From Actinacidiphila bryophytorum (GTDB lineage: Bacteria; Actinomycetota; Actinomycetes; Streptomycetales; Streptomycetaceae), in contig NZ_JAFFIX010000026.1 of NCBI RefSeq assembly GCF_016916835.1, positions 1 to 64,000 on the forward strand: a stretch of 64,000 bases of DNA, written 5' to 3'. Below the pieces are notes generated by a model. It worked only from the letters and a program-made list of their open reading frames with translations, was not told the DNA's origin and did no database searches. This document shows positions 16,755-25,174 of this stretch, one piece after another. The position numbers were made by a program, and so were the translations under genes. Position 1 is the first letter of the stretch. The number at the start of each line of letters is the position of its first letter.

Positions 16755-17888
16755 TCAGCCGCAGGGCCGGGCGCAGGGCGAGAGGGGGACGCCGTTGCTG
16801 CGCAGCACCTCGCGGACGTCCAGGATCAGCGGGAAGACCTCATGGTTGCGGTCCTCGCCCTGCTCGTCCCAGGCGCGCTGCTCGGCCTCGACGGCCATCC
16901 GGTCCTCGGCGAACACCCGCTCGGTGAAGCGCCGGATGAGCGGCCACGCCAGATGGACGGCGCCCGGCACCCGCGGCTTCTCGATCATCAGCAGGCCGTA
17001 GACGTGGCAGGTCCGCTGCTCGGCGTCCTCCGGCACGTAGGCGACCCACAGCGAGAAGACCGGGTGGTCGGACTTCTCCGGGACCAGCGTGAGCGTCTGG
17101 TAGGGGTACTCGGTGCGGATCGTCATCACGTCGGCGCTGTCGGAGCCGCCGATGCCCTCGGCCGCGAGCAGGCCCGCGCCGCGGTTGCGCCGGCCGCCGC
17201 CGTGCGTGAACAGGTAGCGGGCCTCGACCGACCGGGCGTCCGCCTCGTAGCCGAGCAGCTTCGGCTGCAGCCGGCCGACCACACCCCGGTGCAGGAACTG
17301 GTGGTTCATGTCGAGCAGGTTCTCGTGCATGAAGGAGTAGTGGCAGCGCACCGTCCGGGAGTACGTCATGGTGCGGTGCCGCGCCGAGCCGTACTCCGGG
17401 AGTACGGGCAGCGCGGTTGCCTCCGCCTTCGCCGGGTCGCCGGGGAAGACGAACACCAGGCCGTACGCCTCCCTGACCGGGAAGGCGCGTACTCCGCGCG
17501 GCGGACGGCCCACCCCCTTGGGGAGGTAGGGGATCTGCGAGATCCGGCCGTCGCCGCGGTAGGCCCAGGCGTGGTAGCAGCAGCGCAGGGCGTCGCCTTC
17601 GACCACTCCCATGCTCAGCGGGACCTGGCGGTGCGCGCACCGGTCCTCCAGCGCGTGGACGGCGCCGCTCGCACCCCGGTAGAGCGCCATGCGCTCGCCG
17701 CCGAAGACCGCGGCCACCGGCTTTCCCCGCACCTGCGACGACAGCGCGACCGGATACCAGTGGTCCGGGTGAGCGCCGACCCGGCGCAGGTCGGGGAGGC
17801 CGCCGGGGCGCGGCTGGGCCGTCGGGGCGGACCCGGGGTCCGGCGCCGCGATACCGGCAGGTCCGCCCGGGGACGTGGTCTCGGTCAT
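16755..17888 (-). CDS. Rieske [2Fe-2S] oxygenase, alpha-subunit type
   Basis: About 377 residues from ATG 17888, preceded by GAGGGAG (a GTG at 17906 is possible). A Rieske domain carries CAHRQ and, 17 residues on, CCYHAW, the C-x-H / C-x2-H cluster ligands. The C-terminal catalytic domain has ENLLDMNHQFLH with the mononuclear iron ligands. The layout resembles Rieske monooxygenases of the vanillate demethylase/pheophorbide a oxygenase type. A ferredoxin reductase partner is not nearby. The substrate is unknown. Confidence 0.83.
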   Translation of the reverse strand: MTETTSPGGPAGIAAPDPGSAPTAQPRPGGLPDLRRVGAHPDHWYPVALSSQVRGKPVAAVFGGERMALYRGASGAVHALEDRCAHRQVPLSMGVVEGDALRCCYHAWAYRGDGRISQIPYLPKGVGRPPRGVRAFPVREAYGLVFVFPGDPAKAEATALPVLPEYGSARHRTMTYSRTVRCHYSFMHENLLDMNHQFLHRGVVGRLQPKLLGYEADARSVEARYLFTHGGGRRNRGAGLLAAEGIGGSDSADVMTIRTEYPYQTLTLVPEKSDHPVFSLWVAYVPEDAEQRTCHVYGLLMIEKPRVPGAVHLAWPLIRRFTERVFAEDRMAVEAEQRAWDEQGEDRNHEVFPLILDVREVLRSNGVPLSPCARPCG

Positions 17889-18002
17889 CGGTGCTCCCTC
17901 GGTCACGCCCCCATCGTGCCGGGACCCGGTCGCCCCGGCCCGCCCGGCGGGTCCGCACGGGTGACGGGGGGGCGGGTCCGTTCCCGCCGGATCGCGATCC
18001 GG

Positions 18003-19094
18003 TCAGCGGCCGCGCCAGGGCGCCCAGCCGTCGGCGCCCGCCAGGTACGCCTCGGGGGTGGCCGACCGGGCCTCCTGCCGGGTCAGTTGGGGGCGGGCGG
18101 CCGGGTCGGTCACGTGTGCGCCGGGGCCGCTGTTGGCGTACTCCCGGAAGCGCATGCTCTGCCAGGGGAAGTCGGCGGACATGTTTGCGTACGGCTGCGC
18201 CGCGTCGATTCCCGGGCCGAGCCAGGTGTCGCGCACGGTCAGCATCGGCACCGCGGTGGTGTCGGAGCTGGGCACCCAGGGGCGGGCCAGTTTGTACGCG
18301 GCGTCCGGGGCGCCGCTGGTGACGCGGCATCCGGTCGCGAGGAAGCCGTGCGGGTCGGGGGCGGTGGTGCTCGGCGCGAAGACGAAGCCGTAGGGCGGCG
18401 CGGCCAGGTCCGTGCGGTCCAGGGTGTGGAGGCGGCAGTGGTCGAAGACGGCGGTGGCGCGGCCGAAGACGAAGTCGACGTCGCCCTCGGCGTAGCAGTC
18501 CCGGTAGTACTGCCGGGCGAAGACGTCCACGGCGAGGGTGTCGGCGTACAGCGTGTCCTGGTGGCCGAGGAAGCGGCAGTGGTGGAAGGCGGAGCGGTCG
18601 CCCTGCACCTTGATCGCGACCGCCTGGGTGCCGGTGACACCGGGGTGGTCGGCGCGCAGCCAGTCGTTGGCGAAGGTGACGTGGCGGGCGGTGAAGTCCG
18701 CGGCCTGGGTCGTGACGGTGGCGGAGCCCGAGGTGCCGTAGGTGCCGCCGGTGGGTTTGGGGGTGCCGTTGGCGCGGTCGAGGACGATGACGGCGTCGCA
18801 CGGGTCGCCCGTCGCACCGAGCAGGGTCAGGCCCTGGGCCGCCGCGGGGACGACGACGGCCTCCCGGTAGGTGCCGGGCGCGAGCACGATCGTCGCGCCC
18901 GGGCCTGGCACGGCGTCCACGGCGTCCTGCACGGAGGTGAAGTCGCCCCGCCCGTCGGGTGACACGTAAAGAGCACGGCTTCCGAGACGCCCCGCACTGG
19001 CGCGGGCCCGGGGCGCGCCGGCGGCCCCCAGCCCCAGGGCGGCGGCCGCACCGGCGGCGCCTGCGGTGAGAACGTCTCTGCGCGTGGGGGCCAT
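18003..19094 (-). CDS. Secreted pectinesterase (CE8)
   Basis: 363 residues from ATG 19094, preceded by CTCCAGGAG. The N terminus has a twin-arginine signal (MAPTRRDVLTAGAAGAAA). The mature part is a pectin methylesterase beta-helix: APGTYREAVVVP, AVAIKVQGDRSAFHHC, FLGHQDTLY, YYRDCYAEGDVDFVFG with the catalytic Asp, and KLARPW. It would remove methyl esters from homogalacturonan, exposing substrate for the pectate lyase encoded divergently. Confidence 0.9.
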   Translation of the reverse strand: MAPTRRDVLTAGAAGAAAALGLGAAGAPRARASAGRLGSRALYVSPDGRGDFTSVQDAVDAVPGPGATIVLAPGTYREAVVVPAAAQGLTLLGATGDPCDAVIVLDRANGTPKPTGGTYGTSGSATVTTQAADFTARHVTFANDWLRADHPGVTGTQAVAIKVQGDRSAFHHCRFLGHQDTLYADTLAVDVFARQYYRDCYAEGDVDFVFGRATAVFDHCRLHTLDRTDLAAPPYGFVFAPSTTAPDPHGFLATGCRVTSGAPDAAYKLARPWVPSSDTTAVPMLTVRDTWLGPGIDAAQPYANMSADFPWQSMRFREYANSGPGAHVTDPAARPQLTRQEARSATPEAYLAGADGWAPWRGR

Positions 19095-19507
19095 GGGTGC
19101 ACTCCTGGAGGGGGTCGTGGTGCGCCGGTGGCGCGGCTCCGATCGTTCCGCAGTATGAACAGGATCCAACTCCTTGCACAACCGTCGTGCGCCCACCACT
19201 CCGGAAAGTAAGCCTTTACCATCCTCGTGAGACGAACCTCCAGGGTCGCTCACGACGATCTGTCGATGCGCTTCACCACCGGCCGCCGCCGTACCGCCAC
19301 CGGCCTGTGCGGGTGTCATGCGCCCTTTCCCCTACCGATGAATGGGGATTTGGCCGACCATCCACGAACCTTGTGAAAACTGTTGCCCGCGTGGCGGGCG
19401 TGTCCTACGGTTCTTGGCACCTCGGCGCTTCGACAGCGCCTGGCGATGGCTCGTTGGCAAGCGCTTGCTACACGACTGACTCATCCCCCCACAAAGGACG
19501 ACCCGCC
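19095..19507. other. Divergent intergenic region of two pectin-degrading genes
   Basis: About 413 bp with no gene. It contains a dyad TCGTGAG-N17-CTCACGA (19225-19255), an AT-richer patch near 19205-19222 likely to hold the pectinesterase promoter, and the GCAAGCGCTTGC palindrome before the pectate lyase. Confidence 0.5.
19457..19468 (+). promoter_or_regulatory. LacI-type operator palindrome
   Basis: The 12-bp perfect palindrome GCAAGCGCTTGC lies 40-51 bp upstream of the pectate lyase ATG. A central CG flanked by A/T-containing arms is typical of LacI-family sites that control sugar genes. A related palindrome (TCGAAGCGCTTCGA) precedes the GH12 gene at 39397. Confidence 0.55.
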
Positions 19508-20347
19508 ATGTCTCCACTCACCAGCCCCCACCGGCAAGGGCGGCAGGACACCGGCCGGCGGCACGCCCGCCGGCGTGCCGCCGTCGGCCTCGGCTCCGCC
19601 ACCGCACTGACCACCGTCGCGATGATGACCGGGGCCTTCGTGCCGTCCGCCGCGGCGGCGACCTGGCCGACGCCGACCAGCAGCCACGGCACCGGCTCGA
19701 CCATCTCGGTCTCCGGCACCAAGGACTACGGGATGGCCCGCTACTACGGCACCGGCGACCTCGGCACCGACGGCCAGTCGGAGGACCAGGGGCCGATCTT
19801 CGACCTCGCGCCCGGTGCCACGCTCAAGAACGTCGTCATCGGCTCCCCGGCCGCCGACGGCGTGCACTGCGAGGGCAGCTGCACCCTGCAGAACGTGTGG
19901 TGGGAGGACGTCGGCGAGGACGCGGCGACCTTCCGCGGCTCGTCGTCGTCCAACGTCTACACGGTCATCGGCGGCGGCGCCCGGCACGCCTCGGACAAGG
20001 TCCTGCAGTTCAACGGCGCCGGCAAGCTGGTCGTCAGCAACTTCGCCGTGCAGGACTTCGGCAAGCTCGTCCGGTCGTGCGGCAACTGCTCGACGCAGTA
20101 CAAGCGCACGATCGAGCTGAACGGCATCGAGGCCACGTACAAGGGCAGCGCGATCGCCGGGATCAACACCAACTACGGCGACACGGTCTCGCTGCGCAAC
20201 ATCACCATCATCGGCGACAGCAGCCACAAGATCGTGCCGTGCCAGAAGTACATCGGCAACAACACCGGGGCCGAGCCGCCGAAGAACGGCTCCGACCCCG
20301 ACGGCCACTACTGCAACTACACGTCCTCGGACATCACGTACCGGTAG
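19508..20347 (+). CDS. Secreted pectate lyase (PL3)
   Basis: 279 residues. The signal peptide has a long basic n-region (RRHARRRAAVGLGSATALTT) and ends near SAAAA. The mature domain has the PL3 signature: DLAPGATLKNVVIG, SPAADGVHCEGSCTLQNVWW, EDVGEDAATFRG, and paired cysteines (RSCGNCSTQY). It cleaves de-esterified polygalacturonate by beta-elimination with Ca2+. It is divergent from the pectinesterase, a matched substrate-preparing enzyme. No carbohydrate-binding module is attached. Confidence 0.9.
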   Translation: MSPLTSPHRQGRQDTGRRHARRRAAVGLGSATALTTVAMMTGAFVPSAAAATWPTPTSSHGTGSTISVSGTKDYGMARYYGTGDLGTDGQSEDQGPIFDLAPGATLKNVVIGSPAADGVHCEGSCTLQNVWWEDVGEDAATFRGSSSSNVYTVIGGGARHASDKVLQFNGAGKLVVSNFAVQDFGKLVRSCGNCSTQYKRTIELNGIEATYKGSAIAGINTNYGDTVSLRNITIIGDSSHKIVPCQKYIGNNTGAEPPKNGSDPDGHYCNYTSSDITYR

Positions 20348-20394
20348 TCCGACGCCAGGACCCGTTCGGGTTCCCCCCACCGAGTCCCGCGCAC

Positions 20395-20425
20395 GCCCCG
20401 GACCGGCCTCCCGCCGGTCCGGGGC
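20395..20425 (+). terminator. Hairpin terminator of the pectate lyase gene
   Basis: A perfect 12-bp stem (GCCCCGGACCGG with 20414-20425) and a 7-nt loop, 48 bp after the stop codon. Confidence 0.65.
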
Positions 20426-20579
20426 GCTGCCGTGTCCGGCCAGGGCATCCGCGGCGGGCGGCGCACTGCACCCCGTGCGGCCGACGCCCCGGTGCCTGCC
20501 CGCCGAGACGCGGGGCGGATCATCGACACCAGCGCGGCCGCCGGGACCGGGGGCGCACCAGCCGAGGGAGGGGCCGTCC

Positions 20580-21857
20580 ATGCCCATGCAGCCGTGGTTC
20601 ACCGACGCCAAGCTCGGCATCTTCGTCCACTACGGGATCTACGCCGTCGACGGCGTGCCGGAGTCCTGGGCCTTCTACGACGGCCGGGTCAGCCGCGAGG
20701 ACTACATGGCCCAGCTCGGCGGCTTCACCGCCGCCCGCTACGACCCGCGGGAGTGGGCGGCGCTCTTCGCGCGGGCCGGTGCGCGCTACGCGGTGCTGAC
20801 CGCCCGCCACCACGACGGGGTGGCGCTGTGGGACAGCGCCCACGGTCCGCTCAACGTCGCGGACCGCACGCCCGCGGGCCGCGACCTGGTCGGCCCGTTC
20901 GCCGAGGCGCTGCGCGAGCAGGGGCTGAAGGTCGGCCTGTACTACTCGCACTCGGACTGGAACCACCCCGACTACCCCGCCGTCGTCCACCCGGACCCGC
21001 ACCCGCGGCACGCGGACGTCCGCACCCACCCGCTGGTCGCACCGCCCGGCGGGCGCGAGGACCCGGCGGCCTGGCGGCGCTACCTCGCCTACCGCGACGG
21101 CCAGGTCGGCGAGCTGGTGCGGCGCTACCGGCCGGACCTGCTGTGGTTCGACGGCGAGTGGGAGCGCAGCGAGGAGCAGTGGGGCATCGACCGGCTCGCC
21201 GAGCGGATTCTCGCCGAGCAGCCGGACACCGTGCTCAACGCCCGGATGCTCTCCCGCGGCGACTACGCCACCCCCGAGCAGGGCCTGCCCGTGCACGCCC
21301 CCGAGGGGCCGTGGGAGCTTTGCCTGACCGTCAACGACTCCTGGGGCCACCAGCCGGCCGACCGCAACCACAAGAGCGTGCGCCAACTGGTGCGCTGGTT
21401 CACCGAGACCGTCGCGATGGGCGGCAACCTGCTGCTGGACGTCGGACCGCGCGAGGACGGCACCATCCCGGCCGAGCACGCCGAGCGGCTCGAAGGCCTC
21501 GGCGGCTGGATCGCCCGGCACGGCGCCGCCGTCCACGGCACCGGCGCGGGCCTGCCCCCGGGCCACCACTACGGGCCGAGCACCCTGTCCGCCGACCGCC
21601 GCACCCTCTACCTGGTCTGCTACGACATCCCCCGCGACGCCCTGGCCGTCCGCGGCCTGCGCAACGCCATCCGGCGGGTCACCGTGCTGGGCAGCGGGGC
21701 GGAGCTGGCCCACCGGGTGACCGGCGGCCTCGGCAACGTACCGGGCCTGAGCTGGATCGACGCACCCGCGGCTGCGGACCTGGACGAGTACGCGACCGTG
21801 CTGGCCGTGGAGCTGGACGGTGAACTCGACCTCTACCGCGGCCAGGGGCGTTCGTGA
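20580..21857 (+). CDS. Alpha-L-fucosidase family protein (GH29)
   Basis: 425 residues from ATG 20580, preceded by GAGGGAGG. The TIM-barrel starts at once with WFTDAKLGIFVHYG, the GH29 hallmark, then YAVLTARHHDGVALWDS and GLYYSHSDWN. LLWFDGEWE near 188-196 contains the nucleophile Asp. There is no signal peptide, so the enzyme is probably intracellular and would act on imported fucosylated oligosaccharides. A C-terminal beta-domain follows about residue 320. It fits the surrounding set of plant-wall genes. Confidence 0.87.
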   Translation: MPMQPWFTDAKLGIFVHYGIYAVDGVPESWAFYDGRVSREDYMAQLGGFTAARYDPREWAALFARAGARYAVLTARHHDGVALWDSAHGPLNVADRTPAGRDLVGPFAEALREQGLKVGLYYSHSDWNHPDYPAVVHPDPHPRHADVRTHPLVAPPGGREDPAAWRRYLAYRDGQVGELVRRYRPDLLWFDGEWERSEEQWGIDRLAERILAEQPDTVLNARMLSRGDYATPEQGLPVHAPEGPWELCLTVNDSWGHQPADRNHKSVRQLVRWFTETVAMGGNLLLDVGPREDGTIPAEHAERLEGLGGWIARHGAAVHGTGAGLPPGHHYGPSTLSADRRTLYLVCYDIPRDALAVRGLRNAIRRVTVLGSGAELAHRVTGGLGNVPGLSWIDAPAAADLDEYATVLAVELDGELDLYRGQGRS

Positions 21858-21972
21858 GCGCACCCCGGGGAGGTTGTCCGAAGATCCCGGGCCGCGCCGT
21901 GGCCGCTGGGTAGGGTCGCCGCAGCAGCCAGGACCGTACGACTCCCGAAGTATCCGAGGAAGGACCACGCAG

Positions 21973-22365
21973 ATGGCCACGGCACTCGACCCCGTAATCC
22001 GCCGCGCACTGGACGAGACCCCGGTCGCCCACCTCGCCAGCGTCCTGCCCGACGGCGCCCCGCATTCCGTTCCGGTCTGGATCGGCACGTACGGCGACCG
22101 GATCGCGGTGCTCACCGGGCCCGAGTCCCGCAAGGCCCGCAATCTGCGCCGCGACCCGCGGGTCGCCCTCTCGCTGACCCCGCCCGACGATCCTTTCCAG
22201 CCGATCTCCATCCGCGGCCGGGTCACCGAGTGGCTGGAGGGCGAGGCGGCCTGGCAGGTCATCGACGAGGTGTCGGCCAAGTACACCGGCCGCCCCTACC
22301 CGCGCGACCGGGAGCGGGTCGTCGCCCTGATCGACCCCGACCGGCAGACAGTCGGCCTCTCCTGA
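21973..22365 (+). CDS. PPOX-class F420-dependent oxidoreductase family protein
   Basis: 130 residues forming a split beta-barrel: TPVAHLASVLPDGAPHSVPVW, RIAVLTGPESRKARNLRRDPRVALSL, then ISIRGRVTEW. This is the small F420/FMN-binding PPOX group abundant in actinobacteria. It is preceded by CGAGGAAGG. It may act on flavin- or F420-linked reductions; no substrate can be named. Confidence 0.83.
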   Translation: MATALDPVIRRALDETPVAHLASVLPDGAPHSVPVWIGTYGDRIAVLTGPESRKARNLRRDPRVALSLTPPDDPFQPISIRGRVTEWLEGEAAWQVIDEVSAKYTGRPYPRDRERVVALIDPDRQTVGLS

Positions 22366-22424
22366 CGGCGGTCGCGCGGGTCACCCTGCCCTGCCTGTAA
22401 TCCGCCCGTTCCCGCTCCGTTAAC

Positions 22425-23861
22425 ATGTTCGATCGGCGATCACCCCCACCGCCGCCCTTGACGGGGAGTCGATTCACCCAGACAGCCGCAATCGAACAAA
22501 TCGACCAAAAATTGATAAACATAACATCGCGGGAATTCCCTCGAATATCGGGTTCGTCCGTCCTCGCCGCTTGGCGCAGGCCGCGGGCACTGCTGTGGAC
22601 GGCCGCGGGTGCGGTGACCGCCGCCTTCCTGGTCGCGCTGGAGATCGCCGCCCGCCACTACGGCATACCGGGGCCGGTCACCAACCAGGCGAAGGAAGTG
22701 GTCTTCGCCCCCAAGTCGGGACCGCTGCTCTACGCCAGCATGGGCCTGATGATGGTGGTGCTCACCTGGCGGCAGCGCCTCGTCGCCGCCGCCGCGGCGG
22801 TCGGCATCGACCTGGTCTTCCTGCTGGTGCGGCTGGCGGCCGGCGCCGGGTTCGCCTGCGGCAACGGCCCGCTGTGGGTGATCATGGGCTGCGCGGTCAT
22901 CGCGGTCACCCGCCGCACGGGCAGCGAGCGGACCCTGCTGCTCAAGGGCGTCGGCCTCGGCCTGCTGCTGGTGACCGGCCGCAAGACCGGTGACACCTGG
23001 CTGCTGATCACCTCCAAGACCCGGCCCGACGTGCTCGACCGGTACGCGGCCACCGCCGACCACGCGCTCGGCGACCCCTCGTGGCTGGCCGGGCGGATCG
23101 TGGACGCCACCGGCCCTGTCGGCAGCCACCTGCTGGACTACGTCTACATCCAGCTCGCCGTCGCCGCGGTCGCCGTGGCGATGTACCAGCTGCGCAATGT
23201 GGCCGCCGAGCGCCGCTTCCCGCGCCACCACCTGGTGCGCACCTTCCTGGTGATAGGCCTGATCGGCCCCGCGATCTACATGCTCTTCCCCACCGTCGGC
23301 CCGGTCTTCGCCTACGGCCCCGACGGCGGCCACTGGGCGCTGGCGAACGTGTGGCCCGCCACCGCCCCGCAGGTCACCACCCCGCACGCGATGCCCTTCG
23401 ACGGGATCACCCCGCGCAACTGCATGCCCAGCCTGCACACCGCCTGGGCCACGGCGATCTTCATCCACTCCCGCAGGGGTCCGCGCAGCCTGCGCTTCGC
23501 GGGGACGTTCTGGCTGGTCGCCACGCTCTGCGCGACGCTCGGGTTCGGCTACCACTACGGCGTCGACCTGGTCGCCGGTGCGGTCTTCTCGATCACCGTC
23601 GAGGCGGCGCTGCGCACGTACGACCGCGGCTGGGACAAGGCCGGCGTCCAGCTGGTCGTGCACGGCGCCGCGGTCTTCACCGCGCTGCTGCTGTCCTACC
23701 GCTTCCTGCCGATGCAGATGGCCCGCCACCCGTACGTCTTCGGGCCGCTGCTGATCGCCGCCCTGGTCTCGGTGATCGCCGGCTACGTCCGCACCACCCG
23801 GCAGTGGGAGCCGGTGCCCGCGCCGGCGCTGCGCAGGAAGCCGCTGCCCGAGCTGGTGTGA
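22425..23861 (+). CDS. PAP2-superfamily membrane phosphatase
   Basis: 478 residues with about 10 TM segments. The catalytic phosphatase motifs lie late: NCMPSLHTAWAT (C2-type Ser-x-His) and GFGYHYGVDLVAGA (C3-type His and Asp). It would hydrolyse a lipid-linked phosphate, or transfer inositol phosphate as Aur1-like members do, at the membrane surface. The start is uncertain. The first ~40 codons (22440-22560) are distinctly AT-richer than the rest (AATCGAACAAATCGACC) and may partly be leader; ATG 22425 is the only ATG in frame before the first TM. Confidence 0.8.
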   Translation: MFDRRSPPPPPLTGSRFTQTAAIEQIDQKLINITSREFPRISGSSVLAAWRRPRALLWTAAGAVTAAFLVALEIAARHYGIPGPVTNQAKEVVFAPKSGPLLYASMGLMMVVLTWRQRLVAAAAAVGIDLVFLLVRLAAGAGFACGNGPLWVIMGCAVIAVTRRTGSERTLLLKGVGLGLLLVTGRKTGDTWLLITSKTRPDVLDRYAATADHALGDPSWLAGRIVDATGPVGSHLLDYVYIQLAVAAVAVAMYQLRNVAAERRFPRHHLVRTFLVIGLIGPAIYMLFPTVGPVFAYGPDGGHWALANVWPATAPQVTTPHAMPFDGITPRNCMPSLHTAWATAIFIHSRRGPRSLRFAGTFWLVATLCATLGFGYHYGVDLVAGAVFSITVEAALRTYDRGWDKAGVQLVVHGAAVFTALLLSYRFLPMQMARHPYVFGPLLIAALVSVIAGYVRTTRQWEPVPAPALRRKPLPELV

Positions 23862-23879
23862 GCCCGGTGCCGCACCGGC

Positions 23880-24938
23880 TCAGGCCGGGGCCGCCTCCAG
23901 GGCGGCGAAGGGCGGCGGCAGCGGGGTGAGCCCGGTGGGGGTGAAGCCGGCGCGGGTCATCAGACCCTCGATCTCGGCGCGGGTGCGGACCCGGCCGCCG
24001 GTGTTGACGAGCATGTTCAGGTCCGACAGGTACGCGCCCGGCGGGGTGCTGCCGTCCACCGCCGGCGGCAGGACGGGCTCGACGACCAGCAGCCGCCCGC
24101 CGTCCGGCACCGCCCGCCGGCACTGGTCGAGGATCGCGACGCAGGCGTCGTCCTCCCAGTCGATGACCACGCTCTTGAGCAGGTAGAGGTCGCCGCCCGC
24201 GGGCACGCCCGCGAAGAAGTCGCCCGCGTGGACCGTGACGCGCTCGGCCACCTGCTCGCGGGCCAGCACCGCGCCCGCCTCCGCGACCCCCTCGGGGGTG
24301 TCGAAGAGCATGCCGCGCAGCCCCGGGTGCCCGCGCAGGATCGCCGCCAGCAGGGTGCCGTCGCCGCCGCCCACGTCCACCACCGTCTTGTACCGGTCGA
24401 AGCCGTAGGCCGCGGCCAGCGCCGCCGCCGGGGCCTTCGTCCCCTGGCTCATCGCCGCGTTGAACTCGGCCGACGCCTGGGGATTCTGCTTGAGGTAGCC
24501 GAAGCAGTCGACGCCGAAGGCCTTCTCGAACGACGGCTCGCCGGTGCGCAGGCTGTCCGCCAGGTGGTCCCAGCCGCTCAGCACCACGGGCCCGGTGAAC
24601 ATCCGGACGAAGGCGGCCATGGAGGTCCCGTCGCCCTCCGGGGACTCCGCATCGCCGTGCAGCAGCGCACCGGCCGGTGCCAGCGCGAAGGAGCCGGGGG
24701 CCGGCTCGGCCAGCAGCTGCAGGGCGGCCAGCGCACGCAGCAGCCGTAGCGTGGCACGGGGTTCGGCCCCGAGTCCGGCGGCGACCTCGGCGGCGGGGCG
24801 GGGGGTGCCGTCGCGGCCGAAGCGGTCCAGGACGCCCAGCCGCAGCGCCGTGCCCACCGCCCGCGCGGCCAGCTGGCCGAACACCAGCCGGGCCAGCTGG
24901 CCCTGGGCTACGTCGATCTCCTGCTGGCTCGCTGGCAC
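23880..24938 (-). CDS. SAM-dependent O-methyltransferase-like protein
   Basis: 352 residues from GTG 24938, which follows GGGGAGG with 5-6 nt spacing. An N-terminal dimerisation winged helix (ARLVFGQLAARAVGTALRLG) is followed by the methyltransferase domain with SAM motif VVDVGGGDGTLLAAIL and DTPEGV. This is the polyketide/aromatic O-methyltransferase (Methyltransf_2) family. Where most members have the catalytic His in LHDW, this one reads VVIDWEDD, so the general base appears lost. It may methylate another atom, act differently, or be inactive. It lies at the left border of the proposed 3-hydroxyanthranilate cluster. Confidence 0.8.
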   Translation of the reverse strand: MPASQQEIDVAQGQLARLVFGQLAARAVGTALRLGVLDRFGRDGTPRPAAEVAAGLGAEPRATLRLLRALAALQLLAEPAPGSFALAPAGALLHGDAESPEGDGTSMAAFVRMFTGPVVLSGWDHLADSLRTGEPSFEKAFGVDCFGYLKQNPQASAEFNAAMSQGTKAPAAALAAAYGFDRYKTVVDVGGGDGTLLAAILRGHPGLRGMLFDTPEGVAEAGAVLAREQVAERVTVHAGDFFAGVPAGGDLYLLKSVVIDWEDDACVAILDQCRRAVPDGGRLLVVEPVLPPAVDGSTPPGAYLSDLNMLVNTGGRVRTRAEIEGLMTRAGFTPTGLTPLPPPFAALEAAPA

Positions 24939-25033
24939 CGCTGGCCTCCCCGCGTCGACACTGCCCGGCGCCCCGCACAGTACTCGGCATTCCGAGTCCG
25001 GCTCCGTGCGGTGCATTGACAGGAACCTGCTAC

Positions 25034-25063
25034 TTGACGATCAATCAGCCGGGAAACTTGAAT
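25034..25063 (+). promoter_or_regulatory. Candidate promoter of the IS701-like gene
   Basis: TTGACG (25034-25039), an 18-nt spacer and TTGAAT (25058-25063), in an AT-richer stretch about 110 bp before ATG 25175. Confidence 0.35.
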
Positions 25064-25174
25064 TGTGAATCGGTTTGGAGTTCGCCTTCTCCGCAGTGCT
25101 GCCCGACACCCCGGTCTCTTCCCGGCTGAATTCTCCTGCAGCCGCATGAGCCGAGTACCGAGGGGTGTCTTCGA

